Below, in pieces: positions 10,725 through 19,631 of a DNA stretch of 34,189 bases (within the stretch, counting starts at the first letter, position 1; the number at the start of each line of letters is the position of its first letter). Position numbers and translations under genes: made by a program. The stretch lies in contig CAMKGA010000018.1 in assembly GCA_946412015.1 (NCBI GenBank), forward strand, positions 1-34,189. The letters run 5' to 3'. The DNA is from an uncultured Caryophanales bacterium (GTDB lineage Bacteria; Bacillota_I; Bacilli_A; RF39; UBA660). A model generated the notes under the pieces. The model did not search any database. It was not told the DNA's origin and saw only the letters and a program-made list of their open reading frames with translations.

Positions 10725-11798
10725 ATGAATATAATAGATTATATAGATAAAAATGGTAAGTATACATTCTTAGAAAAAGAATTAAATGAAGTAGATAAGT
10801 TAATATTTAGTAATTTGTCTTATGTTGACTTTAAAGACTTATTAGATAATAATTTTAAGAATAAGAAAAGTATTGAATCTGTTGGTGAAGAATTCTTTAA
10901 AAGAAAATATGATAAAGAGAAAAGAATACTAGCAATCAAAGGTGGAGTAAAAGCTTTAAAAGCTATGTATAAGACTAAAAGATATAAAGACCTACTTATT
11001 TATAATTATGAAAAAGTAATTAATAATAATTTACAATTTTCTGCTTTAACCATTGAAATAAACAAAAAACTTATATATGTATCTTTTGAAGGAACAGATG
11101 AAAGTACAATAGGTTGGAAAGAAGATTTTGAATTATCTTATAAAAATATTATTGAATCTCATAAAAAAGCAATTAGATATTTAAATAGATTTACATTTAA
11201 AGATTGCAAATTGATATTAGGAGGTCATTCTAAAGGTGGAAATCTAGCTTTAGTTTCTGCAATGTACACTAACTTTATTGTTCGAAATAAAATCATTAAT
11301 ATATATTCATATGATGGACCAGGATTATTAAGAGGTAGTTTGCATTCAAAAAGATATATGAAAATTAAAGATAAATATATACATATAATTCCTAATAATT
11401 CTGTTGTTGGAATAATGTTATATTCTACAAATAACGTAGTGATTAAAACGAAACATATAGGAATACTTTCACATTTTATACTTAATTGGGAAGTTGATTT
11501 AGAAAATTTAGTAAGTGATAAAATGAGGCAGTCAACAATAGATCTTCAAATACGTATGAATAGTTGGATAGAAAAATATAATGATGAGCAAAAGAAAATA
11601 TTTGTTGAAGAATTGTTTGATATATTTGAAAAGAATAATATAAAGTCTTTAATTGTTATTTTAGAAAAGCCTAGCATATTGATAAAATTATTAAAAGAAA
11701 AATCAAAAATGAATAATGAAATGTTTAAAGATTTTGAGGACATGGTTAAAAATTTTATATTTGCTAATATAAAAGAGACAATTACTAAAAAGCAATAA
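10725..11798 (+). CDS. Lipase-like alpha/beta hydrolase (DUF2974 family)
   Basis: From the ATG at 10725 (TAGGTG upstream; a GTG at 10719 lies in the ribosome site) this is 357 residues. The nucleophile elbow is GGHSKGGNLAL with Ser169. An upstream VSFEGTD is the usual oxyanion-side segment. Downstream, IIPNNSVVGIML and the terminal HFILNW supply the family-typical context and a candidate catalytic His. This matches DUF2974 (Mbeg1-like) proteins, which are lipase-like cytoplasmic proteins of unclear substrate. It is monocistronic, or read through from the small genes before it, with a gap of 52 bases. Confidence 0.78.
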   Translation: MNIIDYIDKNGKYTFLEKELNEVDKLIFSNLSYVDFKDLLDNNFKNKKSIESVGEEFFKRKYDKEKRILAIKGGVKALKAMYKTKRYKDLLIYNYEKVINNNLQFSALTIEINKKLIYVSFEGTDESTIGWKEDFELSYKNIIESHKKAIRYLNRFTFKDCKLILGGHSKGGNLALVSAMYTNFIVRNKIINIYSYDGPGLLRGSLHSKRYMKIKDKYIHIIPNNSVVGIMLYSTNNVVIKTKHIGILSHFILNWEVDLENLVSDKMRQSTIDLQIRMNSWIEKYNDEQKKIFVEELFDIFEKNNIKSLIVILEKPSILIKLLKEKSKMNNEMFKDFEDMVKNFIFANIKETITKKQ

Positions 11799-11831
11799 CA
11801 AAATAATTATTAATAGAAAGGATGAATTATT

Positions 11832-12299
11832 ATGAAAAAAATATTAGTTTGTTATTTTTCTGCAACCGGAAAAACTAAAAAAGTAGCGCAAAAAGTTGCT
11901 GAGATTGCTGATTGCGAATCGTTTGAAATTGAGCCTGTATTAAAGTATACGAAAGAAGACTTAGATTGGACTGATAAAAACAGTAGATCAACTAAGGAAA
12001 TGGAAGATAAATTATCAAGACCAGAAATAGTAAATAAGGTTGATAATATAGATGATTATAATACAATAATTCTAGGATTTCCTGTATGGTGGTATACAGC
12101 TCCAACAATTATAAATACATTTATAGAGCAAAATAACTTAAAAAATAAAGATATATATGTATTTGTTACTAGTGGTAGTTCATCATATGAAAGTAGTTTT
12201 AACGATTTAAAGACGACATATGGAGATTTGAATTTTGTATCTGGAATTAGATTAACTGGATTAGAATCAGTTGATGACATTGTAAAATGGATTAAATAG
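11832..12299 (+). CDS. Flavodoxin
   Basis: A 155-residue single-domain flavodoxin. The FMN phosphate loop is SATGKTKKVA at about 10-19 (SxTGxT form). GFPVWWYTAP at about 82-91 and TSGSSSYESS at about 113-122 provide the aromatic and ring-contacting loops. It carries electrons or acts as an NAD(P)H-dependent quinone-type reductase partner. This WWYT subgroup is common in gut Firmicutes. The start is preceded by AAAGGATG. A strong terminator overlaps its stop codon. Confidence 0.88.
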   Translation: MKKILVCYFSATGKTKKVAQKVAEIADCESFEIEPVLKYTKEDLDWTDKNSRSTKEMEDKLSRPEIVNKVDNIDDYNTIILGFPVWWYTAPTIINTFIEQNNLKNKDIYVFVTSGSSSYESSFNDLKTTYGDLNFVSGIRLTGLESVDDIVKWIK

Positions 12300-12322
12300 A
12301 GTAGATTAATATCTGCTCTTTT
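12298..12322 (+). terminator. Rho-independent terminator with abutting promoter
   Basis: AGAGTAGAT-taat-ATCTGCTCT (nine pairs, one T-G wobble) followed by TTTTG. It starts on the flavodoxin stop codon. Confidence 0.75.
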
Positions 12323-12330
12323 GTTATAAT
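12322..12330 (+). promoter_or_regulatory. Extended -10 immediately before a start codon
   Basis: TGtTATAAT (TG at 12322-12323, TATAAT at 12325-12330) lies in the terminator tail. Expected transcription starts around 12337, almost on the ATG at 12339. No ribosome site separates them. Confidence 0.45.
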
Positions 12331-12338
12331 TAAAATGT

Positions 12339-12914
12339 ATGGATTATATAAATGATGATATAGTATCAAAAGAGTTTAAAAAGTGTTGCTATGAATTTAT
12401 TAGAACTCCTAAAGGGGATATAGATATTACATATAAGGCAGATAGAGAATATAGGTTTGATTTAAAAAGTGAACAAGTACTAAAATTTAAATCTATTGCA
12501 AAGGAAGATCGGACGTATAATTTTGTAGATTCAAATTCAATAATTTCAGATATTGATTTAAAGCAAATATGTAAAATGACAACAAAAGATGGATTTACAT
12601 TTTATGCTAAAAAACCACAATATATATTTTTATATAAGTTTAAAGAATTATTAGCTTGTTATAATACTGAGATTTTAAATAATGATATTACTGAAATAAA
12701 TAATAAGAATGTTAATATCATAAATGATGTAATTAATCTTTATAATATAGCAACCAATTATATTGATTATGCTGAATTATATAATTTAATTATTAATGTA
12801 TCAAATATATCAAATTATTTAGATAATTTAAGAAATGATAATATAGATAAATATAATGAATTAATAAACTGTAGTTTAAATATTATTAAAAATAATAACA
12901 TTAAAAGAAGATGA
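12339..12914 (+). CDS. Hypothetical protein, possibly leaderless
   Basis: A 191-residue soluble protein rich in Asn, Asp and Ile. The N-terminal half alternates beta-type and charged stretches and has a Cys pair (KKCCYEF). A central segment, FTFYAKKPQYIFLYKFKELL, is the most conserved-looking part. The C-terminal half is helical and Asn-rich. The segment around PQYIFLYKFKELL loosely recalls the region after the nucleotidyltransferase core in AbiEii-like proteins, but no catalytic motif is visible, so I leave it unassigned. No Shine-Dalgarno sequence precedes the ATG. Confidence 0.55.
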   Translation: MDYINDDIVSKEFKKCCYEFIRTPKGDIDITYKADREYRFDLKSEQVLKFKSIAKEDRTYNFVDSNSIISDIDLKQICKMTTKDGFTFYAKKPQYIFLYKFKELLACYNTEILNNDITEINNKNVNIINDVINLYNIATNYIDYAELYNLIINVSNISNYLDNLRNDNIDKYNELINCSLNIIKNNNIKRR

Positions 12915-12927
12915 AATTAGAGGTTGT

Positions 12928-14244
12928 ATGAAACGAAAATTAAAAAAGAGTGTAAAGATATTTATAGTATTAATAGTTGCCTTAATTATTGGATTAATTA
13001 TCTTTCTTTTTAAGCCTTCAAATAAAAGTGTAAAAGAGGGAAAAAAGATAGATATTAATGTAGTGGATGAAACTTTAAAAAAAATAAATGATGATGATAT
13101 AAACATAGAGTTTTTAACATGGATAAATGATAATTATAAAGATTCTTTAAATAATATAAATAAACTATTAAAAAAAGATAGTTATGATAGAAAAATGTGG
13201 CATGAAGTAACAGGTAATTCTTTTATTGTTTTAAAAGATTTGTATGAAAAAAAATATGATACTATGGATAATGTAAAGATTATTTCATCAAAAGATGATA
13301 GTACTATTAGTTTTGTTGGAGATGTGTCACTGGCTGATAACTGGTTTATTGCTCCTATGTATGATAAGCGTGGTGGTATTTCTGGTGTTCTTGGTGATAA
13401 AATGCTAAACATTATGACTAGTAGTGATGTAATGATAGCAAATTCAGAATTTACAGTAAGTAATAGAGGAGTAGAAATTCCAAATAAAATGTATACGTTT
13501 AGGGCTAAACCAGAAAGATTATCGATATATAGTGAAATGGGAGTTGATATGGTAACGCTTGCTAATAATCATGTTTATGATTATGGAAATGATGCGTTTT
13601 TAGATATGCTTGATGCATTTGATAATTATAAAATTCCCCATATTGGTGCAGGGCATAATATTGAAGAAGCAAAAAAACCATTTTACTTTATTATTAATGG
13701 ATATAAGTTTGCCTTTGTATCTGCAACACGTGCAGAGAAATTTATTTTAACACCAGGTGCAACAGATACAGAACCAGGCGTATTTAGATGTTATGATCCA
13801 ACTAATATGATAAATCTTATTAAAGAATTGCGACCAAGTTGTGATTATGTAATTCCAATTATTCATTTTGGTCGTGAAAATTCACATGATTTAGAAGAAG
13901 AGCAAGTTAGTAGTGCAAAAGAGTATATAGATGCTGGAGCTGATATGGTTGTTGGACACCATGCACATACATTGCAAGGAATTGAAATATATAATGATAA
14001 ACCTATTATATATAATTTAGGGAATTTCTTATTTAACAATGAAACTGTTGATACAGCTTTATTTCAAGTAATACTAAAAAATGATGGTACTATGGAATAT
14101 TATATGATTCCTGCTTTGCAAAGTAATTCTAAAACAGAAGTATTAGAAGGAGAAGATAAAATTAGAGTAATAAATGATATAAATAGTTACAGTGTAAATG
14201 TTAAACTAGATGAAAATGGAAAAATTATGAAGGAGGATTTATGA
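12928..14244 (+). CDS. CapA-family (poly-gamma-glutamate/PGA_cap) metallophosphatase-like protein
   Basis: A 438-residue protein with an N-terminal membrane anchor (about 11-28) and a PGA_cap-type calcineurin-like domain from about residue 125. Motifs are TISFVGDVSLADNW (metal-binding Asp), NSEFTVSN, TLANNHVYDYG (Asn-His), FVSATRAEK, HFGRE and VVGHHAHTLQG, then NLGNFLF. CapA proteins act outside the membrane in capsule or poly-gamma-glutamate handling, but many homologues have no known polymer. It overlaps the acyltransferase gene by four bases (ATGA), which supports a joint envelope role. Confidence 0.85.
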   Translation: MKRKLKKSVKIFIVLIVALIIGLIIFLFKPSNKSVKEGKKIDINVVDETLKKINDDDINIEFLTWINDNYKDSLNNINKLLKKDSYDRKMWHEVTGNSFIVLKDLYEKKYDTMDNVKIISSKDDSTISFVGDVSLADNWFIAPMYDKRGGISGVLGDKMLNIMTSSDVMIANSEFTVSNRGVEIPNKMYTFRAKPERLSIYSEMGVDMVTLANNHVYDYGNDAFLDMLDAFDNYKIPHIGAGHNIEEAKKPFYFIINGYKFAFVSATRAEKFILTPGATDTEPGVFRCYDPTNMINLIKELRPSCDYVIPIIHFGRENSHDLEEEQVSSAKEYIDAGADMVVGHHAHTLQGIEIYNDKPIIYNLGNFLFNNETVDTALFQVILKNDGTMEYYMIPALQSNSKTEVLEGEDKIRVINDINSYSVNVKLDENGKIMKEDL

Positions 14245-16442
14245 AAGGAAAAAATTATTATAGAAAATTAGATTATATAAGAGTAATATCATGTATAATG
14301 GTTCTATTGTATCATTTGAACATTTTAAAAGGTGGATTTTTAGCTGTATGTACTTTTTTTGCCTTAACAGGTTATTTAAGTTGTTTATCTGCTTTAAAAA
14401 ATGATAATTTTTCTATAAAAAAGTATTATAAAAATAGAATATCAAAAATATATATACCTTTAATTGTAGTAGTATTTATAACAATTATTTTAGTTAAACT
14501 AATACCTGGAATTAAATGGCTTAATTTAAGGGTAGAGTCACTATCAGTATTATTAGGCTACAATAATTTTTGGCAATTATCAGCTAATCTAGATTATTTT
14601 ACAAGACATATTAATTCACCATTTATGCATTTATGGTATATATCTATATTAATGCAATTTGAATTAGTATTTCCAATTATATTTGTTTTACTAAAAAAGA
14701 TAAATAAAAGTATTAGTAAACATATATCTACAATAGTAGTATTTATACTACTTGTAGTATCTACATTTATATTTTATTATATGAGTAAAACACAAAATAT
14801 TATGATTGTATATTATAATACATTTGCAAGAAGTTTCTCAATTATTGCTGGAGTGTTTCTTGCACTCATAAATCATAAATATAATATAAAATTATCCTAC
14901 GTATTTAGAAAAATAGGAAGCATTATGTTTATATTATATACAATTATATTAACCATATTAACTATCTTTGTATCATCAAAATCAAATAATTATGCACTAT
15001 ATATGATTCTAGCTACATTTGTTAGTTTAAGATTAATTGAATATGCTGTATTAGAAGTATCAAGACACGGTAGAGCAAATAAATTAATTAGTTTATTATC
15101 AAAGTGTTCATATGAAATATACTTAGTACAATATCCTGTTATATTCTTTATACAAAGATTAAGTATTAATAGCTACATAAAAATAACAATTATAATAATT
15201 CTAACACTTATTATTTCTATTATACTAAATGCAATATTAAGCAATAAAAAGCATATGATACATAAAATATTTAAATATTTATTAATTATTATAGTATCTA
15301 TATTAGGAATATATATTCTTATAACTGAAAAAGACACTAAAAAAGAAATGAAAGAATTAGAAAGCAAATTAAATGAAAATTCAAAAATGATTGAAAAGCA
15401 AAATGATGAATATTTAAATGCTTTAAATAGTGAAAAACAACAGTGGGATGAAGTACTTAAAGAAATGGAAAACGAAGAAGCTGCAGCAGCAGAGATGGTA
15501 AAAAATTTACCAGTTGTTGGTGTCGGTGATTCAGTATTATTAGGTACAGTAGATGAATTATATAAAAAATTTCCAAATGGATATTTTGATGGAAAAGTAT
15601 CAAGATCAATAATAGGTGCAGAAGATTTATTAGTCAGTATGAAAAATGAAGGCAAGTTAGCTGATACCTTAATTCTAGCTTTAGCTAACAATGGAGATTA
15701 TTCAGATAGAGTAAACAAACATTTAATGGAAATATTAGGTGACAGACAAATATACTGGGTTAATGCAGTAGGTGCTGATGATCCAAAATTTAATGATAAC
15801 TTTAAAGAGTTTGCTAAAAATTATTCAAATATTCATATAGTAGATTGGGTTAGTGCTTCTAAAGATCATCCAGAATACTTTTATGCAGATGGAATACACT
15901 TAAAAGGCGATGGGCCAAAAGCATATGCTAATACTATCTTTGATGCATTGTGTGATGAATACTTAAAAGAATATAAAAGTAAAAAAGAAGATATATTAAA
16001 TAAGCATGAACAACAGTTAAAAAATAAGATAGTATTTTATGGGGATGAATTGTTAATTAATTCATATACTTATATTAATAAAAAGTTTCCCAAATCAGCT
16101 TTTAATACAAAGAAAAAATATAAATTTGAAAATTTATATAATGATATAAAAAGCAAGATTGAAAATAATACTTTAGAATATAAAATAGTATTTGTATTAA
16201 GTAAAGATAGTAATATTAGTGAAGATGAGTATAGAAAAATAATAGAGTTATGTGCAAATTATAAAATATATATATGTAACTTAACAGATAAAAAGTTAAA
16301 TTTGAAATCTGATAATGTTACAGTAATAGATTTTTATAGTGAGATAAAAAAACATAATAACTATATGCTTTCAGATAAAAAAAGTTTATCTAAAGAAGGT
16401 AATAAAGCATTAGCTACTAAATTATTTAAAGAGGTAAAATGA
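14241..16442 (+). CDS. OatA-like acyltransferase with two tandem SGNH domains
   Basis: The 733-residue protein begins with an acyltransferase-3 membrane domain (about residues 1-370, ten or so helices, opening RKLDYIRVISCIMVLLYHL). A coiled linker (about 370-415) leads to an SGNH domain with GD430-S431, an Asn-Gly-Asp block (LALANNGDYS) and D550-G-I-H553. That layout matches OatA-type enzymes, which pass an acetyl group through the membrane to a cell-wall sugar. A second copy at about 596-733 starts VFYGD602E603 and ends with D712-KKS715. Ser and His are both replaced, so this copy should be inactive. The stop overlaps the next gene's start. Confidence 0.88.
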   Translation: MKGKNYYRKLDYIRVISCIMVLLYHLNILKGGFLAVCTFFALTGYLSCLSALKNDNFSIKKYYKNRISKIYIPLIVVVFITIILVKLIPGIKWLNLRVESLSVLLGYNNFWQLSANLDYFTRHINSPFMHLWYISILMQFELVFPIIFVLLKKINKSISKHISTIVVFILLVVSTFIFYYMSKTQNIMIVYYNTFARSFSIIAGVFLALINHKYNIKLSYVFRKIGSIMFILYTIILTILTIFVSSKSNNYALYMILATFVSLRLIEYAVLEVSRHGRANKLISLLSKCSYEIYLVQYPVIFFIQRLSINSYIKITIIIILTLIISIILNAILSNKKHMIHKIFKYLLIIIVSILGIYILITEKDTKKEMKELESKLNENSKMIEKQNDEYLNALNSEKQQWDEVLKEMENEEAAAAEMVKNLPVVGVGDSVLLGTVDELYKKFPNGYFDGKVSRSIIGAEDLLVSMKNEGKLADTLILALANNGDYSDRVNKHLMEILGDRQIYWVNAVGADDPKFNDNFKEFAKNYSNIHIVDWVSASKDHPEYFYADGIHLKGDGPKAYANTIFDALCDEYLKEYKSKKEDILNKHEQQLKNKIVFYGDELLINSYTYINKKFPKSAFNTKKKYKFENLYNDIKSKIENNTLEYKIVFVLSKDSNISEDEYRKIIELCANYKIYICNLTDKKLNLKSDNVTVIDFYSEIKKHNNYMLSDKKSLSKEGNKALATKLFKEVK

Positions 16443-17056
16443 TGCTTTATAGAGGTTGTAAAGAAGCTAATTTAAAAGTAATGTATCCAAAATTAGTTAA
16501 TCATAAAAATAAGTATGTATATGCAACAAGTGATTTAGTTGAGGCTATAATATATTCAGTTAAGGGAGGAAACTTTAATTATACTAATATTTATGGATAT
16601 GATGATAATAATAAAAGATGTTTAATTGAAAGAAAAAAAGATTGTCTAGAAAAAATATATAATCAGGAAGGAAGATATTATATATTAGATGATAAAAACT
16701 TTATAAAGCATAAAGCAATCGGGATAGGAGATAATGAATATATCTCAACTAAATGTGTTAATGTAGAAAAAGAAATAACCATACCAAATGTATGGGAATA
16801 CTTAAAACAACTAGAAATGAAAGGTGCTTTAAAAATATATAGATATCCAACTAGACCAAAGATATATCCTTTAGATGATAGTGATTTAATAGAATGTGCA
16901 ATATTAGAATATTTAAATACTAATAATCTTGATTATGCATTTATAAAACTTGAGAAATATCATCCAGAATTAAAAGAGGTAATTAATAAAACAAAAGAGT
17001 ATATTAAAACACATAGTATTGAAGATGTAAAAGCTAGTATTAAATTTTTTAAATAA
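16439..17056 (+). CDS. Possible ADP-ribosyltransferase-like protein
   Basis: A 205-residue protein. The first 45 residues, LYRGCKEANLKVMYP then YVYATSDLVEAIIYS, follow the pattern LYHG...L.P....VFATpD...A seen in phage- and toxin-linked ART-fold proteins. I see no R-S-E or H-Y-E triad that would settle it. The rest is helical and includes VWEYLKQLEMKGALKIYRYP. It starts on ATGATG overlapping the acyltransferase stop, with AGAGGTAA upstream, and is 12 bases before the HD gene. The function is inference with low weight; the gene itself is secure. Confidence 0.6.
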   Translation: MMLYRGCKEANLKVMYPKLVNHKNKYVYATSDLVEAIIYSVKGGNFNYTNIYGYDDNNKRCLIERKKDCLEKIYNQEGRYYILDDKNFIKHKAIGIGDNEYISTKCVNVEKEITIPNVWEYLKQLEMKGALKIYRYPTRPKIYPLDDSDLIECAILEYLNTNNLDYAFIKLEKYHPELKEVINKTKEYIKTHSIEDVKASIKFFK

Positions 17057-17068
17057 TAAAGGAGTATT

Positions 17069-17611
17069 ATGAACTTAAACGATATATTGTTAGAAGATGA
17101 TATTTTAAAATCTATAGAAGAAAATTTAGATTATTTATTAGATATAATTCCTGAGCTAAAATATATGATTGGTTTTCTACACAAGCATCCTCATCATCAT
17201 TTAGATGTTTGGAATCATACTTTACTAGCACTCAGTCTATCTAAAAAAGATTTTGATATTAGATTATGTTTACTTCTTCACGATATAGGTAAACCATTTT
17301 CTTATCAAGAAGATGGTGATATAAGACACTATAAAAATCATCCCAAAGTTTCATCTTACATAGCTAGATTAATACTATCAAGATTAGGTTATGATATTAA
17401 TTATATTAATAAAATCTGCTATTTAATAGAAAAACATGATAGTAAAATAGAAGTTGAACAAATAAAACAAGATTATGATATATGTTTAAAACTTTATGAA
17501 GTGCAGAGATGTGATGCACTTGCACATCATCCGGAAAAATTAGAAAAAAGAAAAAAATATTTGCTTAAAACAAAAAAATTATTAAAAAATAATATAAAAA
17601 TACCTAACTAA
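17069..17611 (+). CDS. HD-domain phosphohydrolase
   Basis: A 180-residue HD protein. The metal-binding residues are H50 in LDVWNHT, H71-D72 in LLHDIGKP, and later H and D residues (KNHPKV, EKHDSK and RCDALAHHP). The arrangement resembles the stand-alone HD domains related to tRNA nucleotidyltransferase C-termini. Expected activity is hydrolysis of a nucleotide or phosphodiester. It is the last gene of the envelope cluster and is followed by a terminator that overlaps its stop. Confidence 0.85.
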   Translation: MNLNDILLEDDILKSIEENLDYLLDIIPELKYMIGFLHKHPHHHLDVWNHTLLALSLSKKDFDIRLCLLLHDIGKPFSYQEDGDIRHYKNHPKVSSYIARLILSRLGYDINYINKICYLIEKHDSKIEVEQIKQDYDICLKLYEVQRCDALAHHPEKLEKRKKYLLKTKKLLKNNIKIPN

Positions 17612-17630
17612 AAGGTATTTTTTATTTATA
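17597..17630 (+). terminator. Rho-independent terminator
   Basis: AATACC-taactaaaa-GGTATT followed by TTTTATTTAT. It overlaps the last codons of the HD gene and ends the envelope operon. Confidence 0.75.
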
Positions 17631-17634
17631 TATA

Positions 17635-17663
17635 TTGTTTTAACTTAGAGTATACTATATAAT
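17635..17663 (+). promoter_or_regulatory. Promoter upstream of a gene remnant
   Basis: TTGTTT at 17635-17640, a 17-base spacer, then TATAAT at 17658-17663. An AAAGGA and ATG at 17695 follow, but that frame closes after five codons. The promoter may now serve the P-loop gene at 17852. Confidence 0.6.
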
Positions 17664-17694
17664 ATTATTAAGTAAATAAAGTGTATATAAAGGA

Positions 17695-17803
17695 ATGAAT
17701 ATATTAATATAACATAGATAAAGATGAATATGAGATTAAAGAACTATCAAGTTATTTAAAGAAAATAATATTAAATGTTGATGCATTAAAAATATTAAAA
17801 TAA
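17695..17803 (+). pseudogene. Probable remnant of a deleted gene
   Basis: An RBS and ATG at 17695 open a five-codon frame. A different frame, open from 17717 to the TAA at 17803, reads like the C-terminus of a real protein (DKDEYEIKELSSYL... ending in LKILK) but has no start codon. The simplest reading is a gene reduced to its start and tail by deletion. The fragment is too short to name. Confidence 0.35.
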
Positions 17804-17851
17804 AAATATATTATCTATAATCATTATTCCAATAAAAAAGAGGTGAAATGT

Positions 17852-18367
17852 ATGATGAAAATATACATTATTGGTCCTGTAGGAAGTGGTAAAACAACTT
17901 TTGCAACCAAATTATCAGAAATAACTAATATTAAGTATTATGAACTTGATAAAGTTGCATGGGATGATGATAATGGTAATATTAAAAGATCAAAAGAAGA
18001 GTCATTAAAAATATTTAAAAATATATTAAAAAATGATTCTTGGATAATTGAAGATATAGGGAGAAGTAGATTTAAACAAGGTAGAGTAGATGCAGATATT
18101 ATTTATTATATTAAATTGTCAAGGTTAAAATCATATTATAGAGTAATAAAAAGGTGGATTAAGCAAAGACTAGGGCTAGAAAGATATAATCATCCACCAG
18201 TTATTAAACAATTGTTTTACTATATTAAAACAGTTAACACATACTATAAAAAAGAAAAAAGAAAATTAAAAAGTTTAGAAGAATTTAAAAATAAATTAAC
18301 AATTGTTAATAGTAAAGAAATAAAAAAAATACTTAATGATAAAATTAATAAAAACAATATAAAGTAA
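17852..18367 (+). CDS. P-loop kinase, DNA-topology-modulation (FlaR)-like
   Basis: About 171 residues from the ATG at 17852, with AGAGGTG upstream; the second ATG at 17855 is equally possible. Walker A is GPVGSGKTT. The segments YYELDKVAWD and WIIEDIGRSRF, then IIYYIKLSRLKSYYRVIKRW, match the adenylate-kinase-like proteins usually called topology modulation or FlaR proteins, whose substrate is not established. The C-terminal 40 residues are very basic and low in complexity. It is followed 29 bases later by the histidine phosphatase gene. Confidence 0.78.
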   Translation: MMKIYIIGPVGSGKTTFATKLSEITNIKYYELDKVAWDDDNGNIKRSKEESLKIFKNILKNDSWIIEDIGRSRFKQGRVDADIIYYIKLSRLKSYYRVIKRWIKQRLGLERYNHPPVIKQLFYYIKTVNTYYKKEKRKLKSLEEFKNKLTIVNSKEIKKILNDKINKNNIK

Positions 18368-18396
18368 TAATTAATTATAAAGATGGGGTGAGGTAA

Positions 18397-18966
18397 ATGA
18401 ATATATATATAGTACGCCATGGACAAACAGATTACAATATAAACGGAAGGTATGGAGGAAGAATAGATGTTCCTTTAAATAAAAAAGGCATATCTGAAGC
18501 TTACAATGTAAAAGAAAAACTTAGCGACATTAGATTTGATAAGGTATATTCATCACCACTTATACGTGCATATGATACAGCCAGAATAATAACAGATTGT
18601 GATATAATTAAAGATGAAAGAATAATTGAAAGAAGTAATGGTGAATTAGAAGGAAAATTGAAATCTGAAATAGAAGAGTTACCTGATTTTAATAATCCAA
18701 ATGAAAAAAGATATAATATTGAATCAATTACAAATTTTAGAAAAAGAATTAACAATTTTTTAGATGATATTATTAATTGTGATGATGAAAATATTTTAAT
18801 AGTGACACATGCTGGAGTTGGAATTTATATTAGATGCTACTTTGAGGGTGAACCAAAAAATAGCAATTATTATTCATATAAAATTAATAATTGTGAAATT
18901 ATAAAATATAATGTTAATAAAAATAAGAAAAAAGAACAATTAACTTATCTTAAAAAAGATTGTTGA
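18397..18966 (+). CDS. Histidine phosphatase family protein
   Basis: A 189-residue phosphoglycerate-mutase-like enzyme. The phosphohistidine is H8 in VRHGQTDYN. YSSPLIRAYDTA carries the second conserved Arg. ERSNGELEG is the acid/base segment and IVTHAGVG holds the second His. Targets of such small enzymes range from sugar phosphates to nucleotides, and the sequence does not decide. The RBS is GGGGTGAGG. The C-terminus overlaps the upstream leader of the HAD gene, so the two are likely co-transcribed. Confidence 0.88.
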   Translation: MNIYIVRHGQTDYNINGRYGGRIDVPLNKKGISEAYNVKEKLSDIRFDKVYSSPLIRAYDTARIITDCDIIKDERIIERSNGELEGKLKSEIEELPDFNNPNEKRYNIESITNFRKRINNFLDDIINCDDENILIVTHAGVGIYIRCYFEGEPKNSNYYSYKINNCEIIKYNVNKNKKKEQLTYLKKDC

Positions 18967-18989
18967 TACAAAATAATAAAGGTGAGATA

Positions 18990-19619
18990 ATGATAAAAAA
19001 TATAATATTTGATATAGGAAATGTAATATTAAATTTTGATTATTTGAAAGTAATAGCAAATTATACAGATAATATTAAAGAACAAAGATTTATTTTAGAT
19101 AATATAATAAATTCACCAGAATGGTTAGGTTATAGTTTGATTGATACAGGCTTTATAACTAAAGAAGAAGCAATTCAAATAGTTCAAGATAGAACTAATC
19201 ATGTAAATGATAATTTAATACGAGATTTTTGGAACAGTTATAATAATTATGCATTTGTTGATAAAAAAGTTTTAGATTTAATAAAACAATTAAAAAAGAA
19301 GGATTATAAAATATATTTACTTTCTAATATAAATGAGTATACTTTTAATAAAGTAAAGGATAGTAATTTATTTAATATTGTAGATGGATATGTTTTATCA
19401 TATAAAGTGCATCAAGTGAAACCTTATGTTTCAATTTATAAGACACTTATAAATAAATATAATTTAAAAGTAAGCGAATGCTTATTTATAGATGATAATG
19501 AAAACAATATTAATACTGCAAATATGCTTGGAATGAGTGCTGAACTAGTTAAAGCTGATAATTATGAAGATATTCTAAGAGTATTAAATAATTCACTTGG
19601 TTTTAGTGTAAATAATTAG
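18990..19619 (+). CDS. HAD-family hydrolase (subfamily IA)
   Basis: From the ATG at 18990 (AAGGTGAG upstream; an in-frame start at 18960 lies inside the previous gene) this is about 209 residues. Motif I is FDIGNVILNF, with Gly in place of the second Asp-x-Asp position as in dehalogenase-like members. Motif II is LLSNIN, a Lys lies in HQVKP, and motif IV is FIDDNENN. A helical cap sits between motifs I and II. It probably acts as a phosphatase on a small metabolite. The gene is followed 12 bases later by the VanY-type gene. Confidence 0.85.
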   Translation: MIKNIIFDIGNVILNFDYLKVIANYTDNIKEQRFILDNIINSPEWLGYSLIDTGFITKEEAIQIVQDRTNHVNDNLIRDFWNSYNNYAFVDKKVLDLIKQLKKKDYKIYLLSNINEYTFNKVKDSNLFNIVDGYVLSYKVHQVKPYVSIYKTLINKYNLKVSECLFIDDNENNINTANMLGMSAELVKADNYEDILRVLNNSLGFSVNN

Positions 19620-19631
19620 GAGTGTGATTTT

